Origin: Moorena sp. SIOASIH
GTDB lineage: Bacteria; Cyanobacteriota; Cyanobacteriia; Cyanobacteriales; Coleofasciculaceae
Assembly (NCBI RefSeq): GCF_010671925.1
Contig: NZ_JAAHIH010000006.1
Coordinates: forward strand, 620,001-684,000
Direction: 5' to 3'
DNA length: 64,000 bases
Under the pieces are notes generated by a model that saw only the letters and a list, made by a program, of their open reading frames with translations, was not told where the DNA came from and did not search any database. Both the position numbers and the translations under genes were made by a program. Positions 35,192 through 43,077 of the stretch are shown piece by piece; within the stretch, counting starts at the first letter, position 1, and every line of letters begins with the position of its first letter.

Positions 35192-35294
35192 TTGCCTATA
35201 GTTCCCACAGTAATCCGATCGGAGCTAGATCAGGGTTTTGTAGATTCCTCTGGATCAATTAGTGAGTCACTTTTCCGGATATCCGTGAAATCAC

Positions 35295-35366
35295 AGAGAA
35301 AAAAGAAATGGTAGATGCACCCTGATAGTTACTCCCCGAAGCTCACGGTTCGGGGGTTTTCTTTAG
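35295..35366 (+). ncRNA. Putative small RNA, isolated copy B
   Basis: The core ATGGTAGATGCACCCTGATA at 35308 is followed by GTTACT and the hairpin CCCCGAA...TTCGGGGG plus TTTTCTTT. The upstream TTTTCCGGATATCCGTGAAA shares the TTCCGGAT box of the array units. The mini-ORF is MVDAP, TGA, TAG. Confidence 0.65.
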
Positions 35367-35766
35367 TACCGATATTCTGCATTTCTTATTTTAAGTATAA
35401 ATACTGTTAGCTATCAGCTAATGGGCTACGAGCACGCTGCTTGAGGTGCTATCAGCTATCAGCTAATGCGCTACAGATAGTGCTACTTGAAGTGCTATCA
35501 ACCATTAGCGATTGGCCTGTGGCTACCGTACTTGAGGTGCTTATGGGCTATGGGGACGCTACTGTTCGCGCAGCGTGCGCGTAGCGCAATCGGTGCTTTT
35601 GAATAAAATAAGCACCTCAAGTAGCGTGAGCCTTGGCCGTTGGCCACGCTACGCGAATGGCTCACGGCTGACCGCTGACTGCACCTCAAGTAGCGTGCGC
35701 GTAGCGCATATGCTTACGAACTAGCAATACTTTGCACAGCCTATTAACTGATGGGAGAGTAGAATA

Positions 35767-36018
35767 ATGTTGACTAATGATATCTTAGACGAAATTCACA
35801 AATTTCGTGAAGACCATGCCAAGGCTTTTAACTATGACGTTGCTGCGATGTTCGTTGATTGGCGCAACAGACAGACGGCAAGTGGTAGAAAAGCAGTAAC
35901 GCTACCACCGAAAAAGTCTAACCAAACTCGCGCTTTGCATCAAGACAGTGAGATGCACCCGACTGAACTTGAAGATGAAGAAGAGGAGAAGATAGTTCAG
36001 AGGAATGCGTTCGCGTAG
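35767..36018 (+). CDS. Small conserved cyanobacterial-type protein, possibly antitoxin-like
   Basis: An 83-residue protein. GGGAGA at about 35753-35758 precedes ATG 35767. The N-terminal LTNDILDEIHKFREDHAKAF with FNYDVAAMFVDWRNRQTASG resembles small orphan proteins often found beside toxin or transposon genes in cyanobacteria (memory, family name unknown). The C-terminus is acidic and its last codons lie in a GCGTTCGCGTAGCGTGACC repeat, so the natural end may have been replaced. No toxin is adjacent; the dead Uma2 gene lies downstream on the other strand. Confidence 0.5.
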   Translation: MLTNDILDEIHKFREDHAKAFNYDVAAMFVDWRNRQTASGRKAVTLPPKKSNQTRALHQDSEMHPTELEDEEEEKIVQRNAFA

Positions 36019-36210
36019 CGTGACCTACGGTCAATCGCTTTTTTCATAAATAGGGATTAAACCCATGAAAACCATCATATTAATGGCGGATTAAGTTGTA
36101 AATTCACCGGAATTGTTGTAAGTTTCAGTATTTATGAATCAATTCTCTGGCTAACCCACTGTCTTGATGCAGTCGCTCATGGGGGGAACCCCCAAGACCG
36201 CGCTGCATCG

Positions 36211-36360
36211 CTTCCGAAAAGCCCTTAAAGCAGCACTTGAACCTTGAGTCAAACTCATTTGGACAAACTGCTCAACCCCTTCAATAATGGGAAAATTAGG
36301 AAACGTAGGACTGAAAGAAGACTCAACATAGCTACCCCCCTTACCCGCTTGGAGTACATT
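36211..36360 (-). pseudogene. C-terminal piece of Uma2-family (DUF820) gene, cut off by the IS605 element
   Basis: The minus strand reads GSYVESSFSPTFPNFPIIEG followed by VEQFVQMSLTQGSSAALRAF. This is the usual end of Uma2 proteins and continues the N-terminal part at 38294-38769 across the IS605-type insertion. Its own end runs into an interspersed GCGATGCAGCGCGG repeat. Confidence 0.8.
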
Positions 36361-36370
36361 GATTTATGAA

Positions 36371-37726
36371 CTACCCCGCCCTGTAGAGGGACGGGGTTTC
36401 AGCAGACCCGTCTGATGAGCGTGATTTTTGGCGCTTCATCTTCCCTAGTTGCTTCATCGATCCAGTATGCTTACTGGTCTTTGAAGTAGAGCTAGGAAAT
36501 CCACGTTTATCGAGGTCATTTCCGTACCCCGGCTGATTACCTAGTGCTGCGTTGTACATCACCATTGCGCTGGTTTTATCCCGTGAAAGCCGAAATCCGC
36601 ACTGATCACAAACGTGGTAACGATTGGAGAGATTAGCCCAGTGTTTATGAATTTTTCCACACTTTGGGCAACGTTGTGATGGCTTTAATTGTTTAGTAGG
36701 CAGATGAAGTACTATCCCACCTTTTAATTCAATTTTGTAGGACAGCATCTTGTTAAGAGACCCAAAACCAACATCAAGAATGGATTTGTTTAACCCAACT
36801 TTTTGATTTTTTCGCTTTGACCCTTTCTTGGCTTTGCGGGTCATTCCTTTCGTATTTAGCTTTTCGGTTACACCGATGTCATAACGACTAGATAAATCTG
36901 ATGTAACTTTGTGTTGCCAGTCTTTTCGCTGATTGCCAATTTTACGCTTGATTTGAGATTCCCGTTTATTGGCTTTTTTCCAGCGACTTGATGGCTTAAC
37001 TCGCTGTTTACGATTAGGAGCGCGTTTCCTGCGTTTATCTTTGCCAGCAGTTTTTAGTAATGGCTCTAAAGCACGAATAAAACGCTGATTTTTGATTTCG
37101 TTGAACTCGGAGCCATCAAAAGTAGTAATAGCTGTCTGTGTTCCTAAGTCATAAGCCACAACCGACTCATAATTTAAGTCTGATTCAGACCCATACTTGG
37201 GTTCAGGTACATCCACTTTTACGGTGATCGACGCAAACCATTGATTCAATCGTGGCTTGTAAACAACGGTCAATGTAGTTGGCTTACCCCAATGTTTGGC
37301 TTTACCTCGCATCCTAATCTGAATCTTTAAGTCATTTAGCACTAGAGTCCCATGTTTTCCATTGCTATTAACCTTCCATCCAGAAGTACTGGGGTAAGTC
37401 CAACCAGAGTAATCCCTAATAGACTTAAATCTTGGGAACTTTCTTAATCCCTTTAAGAAGCTGTTGTAAGCTAAATCTACCCGTTTGACCGTCCCTTGCA
37501 ATGAGGTACTGTAAAGACCTTTGTAATCAGGCCAACAATCTTTATATGCTGGCAAAATATTCTGTTGATCAAGGTAGCCAACACTTTTTCGATTAACCTT
37601 CCACTCATAGCGGCGGTGAGCTAGACAGGCATTATACAAAAGTTGATGTAACGAACGGGCATAAAATAGCTTATTTTTTTGCGATGCGGTTGGATACAGT
37701 CGAAATGTCTGCCTTAGCGTCACCAC
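36371..37726 (-). CDS. tnpB: RNA-guided endonuclease TnpB
   Basis: About 451 residues. AAGGAGG precedes GTG 37724-37726, giving a start just before TLRQTFRLYPT; longer in-frame sequence upstream would run over tnpA. The RuvC-like active site is visible: Asp in AYDLGTQTA, Glu in GVTEKLNTKG, and Asp in RLSRDKTSAMVM. The zinc finger CPKCG...CDQCG lies between the last two. TnpB cleaves DNA with an RNA transcribed from the element's right end; here that region would be near 36362-36450. The gene is apparently intact. Confidence 0.9.
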   Translation of the reverse strand: MVTLRQTFRLYPTASQKNKLFYARSLHQLLYNACLAHRRYEWKVNRKSVGYLDQQNILPAYKDCWPDYKGLYSTSLQGTVKRVDLAYNSFLKGLRKFPRFKSIRDYSGWTYPSTSGWKVNSNGKHGTLVLNDLKIQIRMRGKAKHWGKPTTLTVVYKPRLNQWFASITVKVDVPEPKYGSESDLNYESVVAYDLGTQTAITTFDGSEFNEIKNQRFIRALEPLLKTAGKDKRRKRAPNRKQRVKPSSRWKKANKRESQIKRKIGNQRKDWQHKVTSDLSSRYDIGVTEKLNTKGMTRKAKKGSKRKNQKVGLNKSILDVGFGSLNKMLSYKIELKGGIVLHLPTKQLKPSQRCPKCGKIHKHWANLSNRYHVCDQCGFRLSRDKTSAMVMYNAALGNQPGYGNDLDKRGFPSSTSKTSKHTGSMKQLGKMKRQKSRSSDGSAETPSLYRAG

Positions 37727-37807
37727 TTCAGTCTCACCTCCTTGTGTGCAGTCAGTCGATAGTTGCTCTAGAATCAATATAACACCGAACAACGAAGTTG
37801 ACAAGGA

Positions 37808-38230
37808 ATGCCTGAGATTACCATGAGAAAAGGTTCTCACGTAGTTTTTTCAATTCACCTGCATATTGTCTTTGTGACAAAATACCGTCGCCAGGTGTTT
37901 ACAAAAATGATGTTAGATCGCATGGCTCAAGTTTTTACGAGGGTACTGGAGCCAAACAAATGTAAATTAGAAGAATTCAACGGTGAACCAGATCATGTTC
38001 ACTTGATGGTAAGTTTTCATCCCGACAATAACTTGTCTGATTTGATCGCATCCCTGAAATCAGCTAGTAGTAGAATTCTCAGAAAAGAGTTCAAGGCAGA
38101 AATTAGCAAGCATTACTGGGGAGAAAAAGCCAAATTATGGCATGACTCTAAATGTATAGTTTCTTGTAGCGGAGCACCTTTAGATCAAGTCAAGCAATAT
38201 ATCGAAAATCAATCAGGCGGACGAATTTGA
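37808..38230 (+). CDS. tnpA: IS200/IS605-family transposase TnpA (Y1 HUH)
   Basis: A 140-residue protein. The HUH motif is HVHLM (about 60-64). The catalytic tyrosine lies in VKQYIENQ near the C-terminus. The SIHLHIVFVTKYRRQVF start region is typical. It excises and integrates single-stranded DNA at the hairpin ends. ATG 37808 is used; ATG 37823 (MRKGSHVVF) is also possible. It is divergent from tnpB and appears intact, so the element may be autonomous. Confidence 0.92.
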   Translation: MPEITMRKGSHVVFSIHLHIVFVTKYRRQVFTKMMLDRMAQVFTRVLEPNKCKLEEFNGEPDHVHLMVSFHPDNNLSDLIASLKSASSRILRKEFKAEISKHYWGEKAKLWHDSKCIVSCSGAPLDQVKQYIENQSGGRI

Positions 38231-38293
38231 GGGGTCTATCCATCCCCATCCTTAAGAGGAATGGGGAATTTCGACCCCTCAAACTCCCCATTC

Positions 38294-38769
38294 GTTAAAC
38301 TTCCCTTAGAAAACTGCCATAACTCAGGCACTCCCAAAGCTTCATAAGCACTCAGTTGTGTTTTGGAAGTAACATCAACCTCAATGGCTAGATCGGGAGG
38401 TGGATCACTACTTAAATCTAATCTCCTTTTGCCAATCATTAAACGATAATTTTGAATATAAAAACAATTATCAGGCTCGATTCCTGCTGCCATATCCTTC
38501 CGCTTGAAATTATTTGAGCCGTAACATTCGCGATTGACTTCCAATTATTATAGTAAAATTTTAACCATATCACCAATAATTTCTTTATCAAACTCATCTT
38601 CTGGCAATGGCATTCTAATTTCTAATTTATTTTGATAGTAAGCTACTCTATTAGCTCTTTTTTCACCGAGTTCTTGTAAAATATCCTCGAACGTTGACCA
38701 GCTTACATCAGTCAAAAGAATCCGCTGTCCTGGAGGAACACTTAACTGCCTGAGCTGTAATGTTACCAT
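38294..38769 (-). pseudogene. N-terminal part of Uma2-family (DUF820) gene with a double in-frame stop
   Basis: The minus strand starts at ATG 38769 (MVTLQLRQLSVPPGQRIL) and runs through RMPLPEDEFDKEIIGDMVKI. Two adjacent TAA codons at 38545-38550 interrupt the frame. The same frame then continues with LEVNRECYGSNNFKRKD, the Uma2 core PPPDLAIEVDVTSKTQLSAY and GVPELWQF. It is broken by the IS605-type element. Uma2 proteins have a PD-(D/E)xK-like fold and are numerous in cyanobacteria. Two independent lesions make this a dead gene. Confidence 0.85.
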
Positions 38770-39060
38770 TGAGCATTACCTTCCGATTAACCTGCTTCTG
38801 TCTTGGTGCGCGTTCGGTGTGGGCGTTGGAACCTCGCGCCTTGTCGCACCGCTATTTTATGGCAATCGCCCCTTGGAAGCTGTGAGAGTGCGATTGACCT
38901 ACGGTCACGCTACGCGAACGCATATCAATTAACCCACCCTACGTGCTTCAAGCTGTAATATAGAATAACACATCAAGTAGTAGTCCTATGGGTCAATTGA
39001 TAATTGATAATTAATACAGCTTTCGAGCAACGGTCTTGCCGCCAGTTGTCAATCATCCCC
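38770..39060. other. Intergenic, REP-like palindrome
   Basis: GGTGCGCGTTCGG...TTGTCGCACC (about 38815-38871) belongs to the GGTGCG...CGCACC palindromic family found inside the 39-kb array, at 45285-45310 and at 53186-53228. A GCTACGCGAAC module follows. No gene. Confidence 0.65.
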
Positions 39061-39090
39061 TGCTAAACCTTCCGGATAGTGGAGAAGTCA

Positions 39091-39160
39091 CTCAGAAGAA
39101 AGAAATGGTAGATGCACCCTAATAATTACCCCCGAAGCTCACGGTTCGGGGGTTTTCTTT
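39091..39160 (+). ncRNA. Array unit 1 transcript (putative)
   Basis: CTCAGAAGAAAGAA precedes core ATG 39105. The in-frame stops are TAA TAA. The hairpin CCCCGAA...TTCGGGG is followed by TTTTCTTT. Confidence 0.6.
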
Positions 39161-39340
39161 GTCGGTGCGCTCTTACCATTAAGAATTAAATTCGCCACGG
39201 GTCGCACCTGTAGATGGTGCCATAAACCATAACTTGGCCGTCAGCTAAAAGTAAAGTTTTATCTAGGTTTTATCTAGGTTTAGTGATCATATAGAATCTT
39301 GAGCCATACTTTAGAGCTTCCGGATCTCGGTAACATCACT

Positions 39341-39409
39341 CAGAAGAAAGAAATGGTAGATGCACCCTGATAATTACCCCTGAAGCTCACGGTTCGGGGG
39401 GTTTTCTTT
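39341..39409 (+). ncRNA. Array unit 2 transcript (putative)
   Basis: Core ATG 39353, stops TGA TAA. The hairpin CCCCTGAA...TTCGGGGG has a U-G pair in place of C-G, then a T-rich tail. Confidence 0.6.
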
Positions 39410-39580
39410 GTAGGTGCGCTTTCCGCATCTAATTATTAAATTCGCCACGGGTCGCACCTGTAGATGTTGCCATCAGCTCCTCAGCTGGCTGTTGGCTAAG
39501 AGCAAATTTCTCCCGTGGGTTTTGTTATTTATTGACTAGTAAATTGACTAGTAATCCTTCCGGATATCAATCCGATCAAT

Positions 39581-39651
39581 CAGAAGAAATAAATGGTAGA
39601 TGCACCCTAATAATTACCCCTGAAGCTCACGGTTCGGGGGATTTTTTTTTT
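39581..39651 (+). ncRNA. Array unit 3 transcript (putative)
   Basis: Core ATG 39593, stops TAA TAA. Hairpin followed by ten T residues. TTGACTAGTAATCC lies upstream. Confidence 0.65.
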
Positions 39652-39850
39652 AGGTGCGCTTTCCGTGATGGCGAACGCGCCCCGCGTGACCTACGGTCAA
39701 GGGATTGCTCGCCATCACGGGTCGCACCTGTAGATGTTGCGATCAGCTCCTCAGCTGGCTGTTGGCTAAGAGTAAAGTTCTCCCGTGGGTTTGGTTATTG
39801 ATTGACTAGTAAATTGACTAGTAATCCTTCCGGATATCAATCCCATCAAT

Positions 39851-39920
39851 CAGAAGAAAGAAATGGTAGATGCACCCTAATAATTACCCCTGAAGCTCAC
39901 GGTTCGGGGGATTTTTTTTT
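39851..39920 (+). ncRNA. Array unit 4 transcript (putative)
   Basis: Core ATG 39863, stops TAA TAA. Hairpin followed by nine T residues. The GGTGCG palindrome before it is enlarged by a nested TGATGGCGA insert. Confidence 0.65.
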
Positions 39921-40088
39921 AGGTGCGCTCTTACCATTAAGAATTAAATTCGCCACGGGTCGCACCTGTAGATGTTGCCATCAGCGCCTCAGCTGGCTGT
40001 TGGCTAAGAGCAAATTTCTCCCGTGGGTTTTGTTATTGATTGACTAGTAAATTGACTAGTAATCCTTCCGGATATCAATCCGATCAAT

Positions 40089-40157
40089 CAGAAGAAATAA
40101 ATGGTAGATGCACCCTGATAATTACCCCTGAAGCTCACGGTTCGGGGGATTTTTTTT
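40089..40157 (+). ncRNA. Array unit 5 transcript (putative)
   Basis: Core ATG 40101, stops TGA TAA. Hairpin followed by eight T residues. The GGTGCG palindrome is absent after it, which shortens the next interval to 191 bp. Confidence 0.65.
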
Positions 40158-40279
40158 GGTAGATGTTGCCATCAGCGCCTCACCTGGCTGTTGGCTAAGA
40201 GCAAATTTCTCCCGTGGGTTTTGTTATTTATTGACTAGTAAATTGACTAGTAATCCTTCCGGATATCAATCCCATCAAT

Positions 40280-40348
40280 CAGAAGAAATAAATGGTAGAT
40301 GCACCCTGATAATTACCCCTAGGCTCAATGGTTTGGGGGTTTTCTTTT
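40280..40348 (+). ncRNA. Array unit 6 transcript (putative)
   Basis: Core ATG 40292, stops TGA TAA. The terminator has diverged (CCCCTAGGCTCAATGG with TTTGGGGG) but still forms a GC stem before TTTTCTTTT. Confidence 0.55.
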
Positions 40349-40459
40349 GGAAAAGCTGTCCAATTGCGATCAAAGCTAATAGTTACCAGGGATATTCCGG
40401 CATTTTTTTCGACTATTTTATTGATCATAGTTCCGGAGAATAGTTAAGTAACTAAGAAC

Positions 40460-40514
40460 AAAGAAATTAGATGCCACCTGATCAACACCCCTGAGATCTG
40501 ATCGGGAGTTTTTT
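40460..40514 (+). ncRNA. Array unit 7, degenerate (putative)
   Basis: AAATTAGATGCCACCTGATC keeps most of the core but lacks the ATG. A hairpin region and TTTTTT follow (40485-40514). Confidence 0.4.
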
Positions 40515-40726
40515 AGCAGTAGATCAATTGCGATTTATATCACTAGTTACTAGAAGCACCGTCTCAGGGTATTTGTCACCCATTTACCTTTTTGTAGATC
40601 AATTTCGATCTATGTAACTAGTTACTAGAAGCACCGTCTAAGAGTGTTTGTCACCCATTTACCTTTTTGTGGTTCCGATGTTGATGCTCTCACCGGCTAA
40701 TAAGACACTCCCTTATTTTGAACTTC

Positions 40727-40912
40727 CCCATCCGTCGCAGGAATGGGGATTCCCAGGCACAACCTAATTGGCTGTTATCTCCTAGGGCGTAACTTTCCCC
40801 CGCACCGGAGGTAGCTGAGTAGGGTCAATACCCAGTTTTTTGAGACCCTTATCTCCTATATTAACATTTTCGAAAATTCATCCCCGTCCTCTTAGGTCGG
40901 GGTATTCTTTTC
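40727..40912. mobile_element. Possible small IS605-like remnant
   Basis: Hairpin CCCCATCCGTCGCAGGAATG at 40727-40752 resembles the tnpA-side end of the 36-38 kb element (CCCCATCCTTAAGAGGAATG). CCCCGTCCTCTTAGGTCGGG at 40883-40903 resembles its other end. There is no gene between them. Confidence 0.45.
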
Positions 40913-41094
40913 TCTCAACCTCCTAGGGCTAAAATAAATTCGCGCGTTAATCGTTTTTAATCCCAGCTCTGACGAGACTGGGTTTTAAAACTTCGCGCTT
41001 ACTTGTGATCAATCCTGCTAGCTGTCAACTGCCAAAAATTTGGTAGTTTATAGAAATAGTCCCAATCGAATATATCATAACCTTATCTGGTAAG

Positions 41095-41202
41095 CAATAG
41101 CTATGGCTTGGGAGAAAATGGTACACCTAGACCATTTCCCCTGAGATAGCTATGGCTTGAGAGAAAATGGTACACCTAGACTATTTCCCCTGGAGTAGGA
41201 GA
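41095..41202. repeat. Direct repeat of about 50 bp
   Basis: ATAGCTATGGCTTGGGAGAA followed by AATGGTACACCTAGACCATT occurs twice in tandem (start about 41097 and 41148) with three differences, just past the map stop. Confidence 0.85.
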
Positions 41203-41287
41203 CGCTCCTCTATTTAATTGACCAACTACCCACTCATAAGTTCCATGTGCCAGCAAGTCATTCGCTAATTCATAAGTAAGGCTATAG

Positions 41288-42115
41288 TTAGACCTTGGCA
41301 CGGTCAGTCAAGATTTCGTAGCCATCAGTTGTTACCAAAACCGTATGTTCAAACTGAGCGGATAGAGAATTATCGACCGTAACGACTGTCCAACGGTCAG
41401 ATAGGGTGCGTGTGAACTTAGTACCAGCATTCAAAATTGGCTCAATCGCTAGAGTCATCCCAGCACGCAGCTTGACATTCGGCAATTCCCGGGTGCGGAA
41501 GTTGAACACTGAGGGGTCTTCGTGTAAATTTCGCCCCACACCGTGACCCGTATAATCCTCCACTATACTATAGCCATAAGTTTGGGCATGGTCTTCAATC
41601 GCGCCAGCAATGTCTAGCAAGTACTTCCCTGCTTTCACCTGTTCGATGCCCTTGTAGAGGGTTTCATTTGCCACCCGAATTAATTGACTCGCTTCTGGTT
41701 TGACCTCTTCAATCGGAATAGTAATGCATGAGTCTCCGTGAAATCCCTGATAGTAGGCACCTGTATCAACTTTCAACACATCACCACTGCAAATCACTTT
41801 CTTAGGACTAGGAATACCATGAACTACTTCGTGATTCAGGCAGGTGCAGATTGAACCAGGAAAGCCGTAGTAACCTTTGAAACTTGGGGTTGCTCCCATC
41901 TGACGGATCCGCTTTTCGGCATAGGCATCTAAATCCGCTGTGCTCATGCCTGGCTCAACCATCTCAGAAATTTCTTTGAGTACTGTTGCCACAATAGTTG
42001 CCGCCTGCCGCATGATCTCAATTTCACGCTCAGATTTGATTTCAATCCGTCGGCGTTTTTTCTTGGCACGGGAGGGATTAGTGGCACCGGAAAACAGGTT
42101 ACTTAGAATGTTCAT
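41288..42115 (-). CDS. map: Methionine aminopeptidase type I
   Basis: A 275-residue protein. The five metal ligands are visible: Asp in VDTGAYY, Asp in HGDSC, His in TGHGVG, Glu in IEPIL and Glu in AQFEHT. It removes N-terminal methionine from nascent proteins. A basic N-terminal extension (SRAKKKRRRIEI, about 17-28) precedes the catalytic domain. It stands alone, with the 108-bp direct repeat after it. Confidence 0.96.
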   Translation of the reverse strand: MNILSNLFSGATNPSRAKKKRRRIEIKSEREIEIMRQAATIVATVLKEISEMVEPGMSTADLDAYAEKRIRQMGATPSFKGYYGFPGSICTCLNHEVVHGIPSPKKVICSGDVLKVDTGAYYQGFHGDSCITIPIEEVKPEASQLIRVANETLYKGIEQVKAGKYLLDIAGAIEDHAQTYGYSIVEDYTGHGVGRNLHEDPSVFNFRTRELPNVKLRAGMTLAIEPILNAGTKFTRTLSDRWTVVTVDNSLSAQFEHTVLVTTDGYEILTDRAKV

Positions 42116-42293
42116 TTGATAATTATTAGTTAATTAAGAATTATTAAAGAATTATTATATCTTTCGATTTTCTTTCTATTTTCGGTTCCTAGCTCTATTG
42201 AGTAAAAATTCCTAGCAGGATGGTTTCCAACACTTCACTAAGAAGAGGATAAATCCCCTCTTTCAACAAAGAGCTATTCCAGTTAACCACAAC

Positions 42294-42322
42294 TTGACAT
42301 TAATGGTCGATTTTCGTTATAC
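42294..42322 (+). promoter_or_regulatory. Sigma70-type promoter
   Basis: TTGACA (42294-42299), a 17-bp spacer and TTATAC (42317-42322) lie 45 bp before the HTH-protein start. Confidence 0.65.
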
Positions 42323-42367
42323 TACATATATCGGAATAGTTAATCTAATCTACTTTAGAGTAAACTG

Positions 42368-42820
42368 ATGAACAAGTGCGTTTGTACTACTGAAGCAGCA
42401 TCTCTGTTAGGAATATCTTCGAGACGATTGAGACAACTTCTCCAAGACGGTCGCGTCCGGGGTGCCTATAAAAGCGGCAAATTTTGGATTATTCCTCTGT
42501 TCAATCATTTACCCCAAATCATCAAGGCCAGCCGTGGCCCAAAGGGCAAGTGGCGTAAAAGTCGTCCTCCGGCTCTAGCTAAGATCAATGTCAATCGCAA
42601 TCGCATTGGTAGCAACAAAACTAAACGTCCCGAAGAGCGTCAGCCAGTGATTTCAGTAAAACGAAGCGGCAACAATCTATACGGCAACCAGGTAGAAATT
42701 CTTGGTCCGTGTCGGATTGTCTATCAACCGGATAACCCTCTTGATTGTGGTGCTCGTCTGTGGATTGAAACCTTTAGTGATATTCACTTTATCGGTGGTA
42801 GTTTTCCGGCCACTGCCTAG
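42368..42820 (+). CDS. Helix-turn-helix (excisionase/MerR-like) DNA-binding protein
   Basis: A 150-residue protein. The N-terminal winged-helix domain (about 6-46, TTEAASLLGISSRRLRQLLQ then GRVRGAYKSGKFWIIPL) matches excisionase/HTH_17 folds. A basic Arg/Lys-rich middle (about 55-95) could add DNA contacts. The C-terminal domain of about 50 residues includes GPCRIVYQPDNPLDCGARLW, which I do not recognise. It has a canonical promoter upstream and is probably monocistronic. The target is unknown. Confidence 0.7.
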   Translation: MNKCVCTTEAASLLGISSRRLRQLLQDGRVRGAYKSGKFWIIPLFNHLPQIIKASRGPKGKWRKSRPPALAKINVNRNRIGSNKTKRPEERQPVISVKRSGNNLYGNQVEILGPCRIVYQPDNPLDCGARLWIETFSDIHFIGGSFPATA

Positions 42821-42905
42821 TAGAAGGTAGGGTTATATAGAGTTGATCGCACTTATGAGGTACAGTCTTTTTTGAGGCTGATTCCCTTAAAACCCTCTTT
42901 ATAGC

Positions 42906-43033
42906 ATGCCTTTTGCCTTTTGGCTTTTGCCTTTTGGCTTTTGCCTTTTGGCTTTTGCCTTTTGGCTTTTGCCTTTTGGCTTTTGCCTTTTGCCTTTTGC
43001 CTTTTGGCTTTTGCCTTTTGCCTTTTGCCTTAA
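42906..43033. repeat. 7/14-bp tandem repeat (CTTTTGCCTTTTGG)
   Basis: Alternating CTTTTGC and CTTTTGG heptamers, about 18 units. Open frames on both strands here are artefacts. Confidence 0.92.
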
Positions 43034-43077
43034 CAGGATAAGCAATGTCCCTCAAACGTTGCTGAGAATTGCTATTT

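Larger units (their letters stand above)
36362..38293. mobile_element. IS200/IS605-type insertion sequence (divergent tnpA and tnpB)
   Basis: About 1.93 kb. Read on the minus strand it runs left end, tnpA (inverted), tnpB, right end. The left end is at the hairpin around 38240-38275 (CCATCCCC...GGGGAATTTC). The right end is at 36366-36398 (CCCCGCCCTGTAGAGGGACG). The boundaries are set by the two halves of the split Uma2 gene, so they are good to a few bases. The flank next to the left end reads TTTAAC on the minus strand, a plausible target. No target duplication is expected for this family. Confidence 0.85.
39060..40515 (+). repeat. Tandem array of about seven putative small-RNA units (174-270 bp)
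   Basis: The core starts are at 39105, 39353, 39593, 39863, 40101, 40292 and (degenerate) 40466. The most complete units contain, in order: ATTGACTAGTAA direct repeats, the box CTTCCGGATATCAATCC, AATCAGAAGAAA, the core ATGGTAGATGCACCCTGATA with ATTA, an intrinsic terminator, an optional GGTGCG...CGCACC palindrome, and TAGATGTTGCCATCAGC with TCAGCTGGCTGTTGGCTAAG. Spacing differences come mainly from presence, absence or enlargement of the palindrome. TTGACT with TATCAA 15 bp downstream could be a promoter in each unit. There is no coding gene in the array. Confidence 0.85.

Noticed and set aside
39060..40515. CRISPR array
   Set aside because: Units are 174-270 bp with terminators and internal promoter-like motifs; there are no 28-37-bp repeats with unique equal-length spacers.
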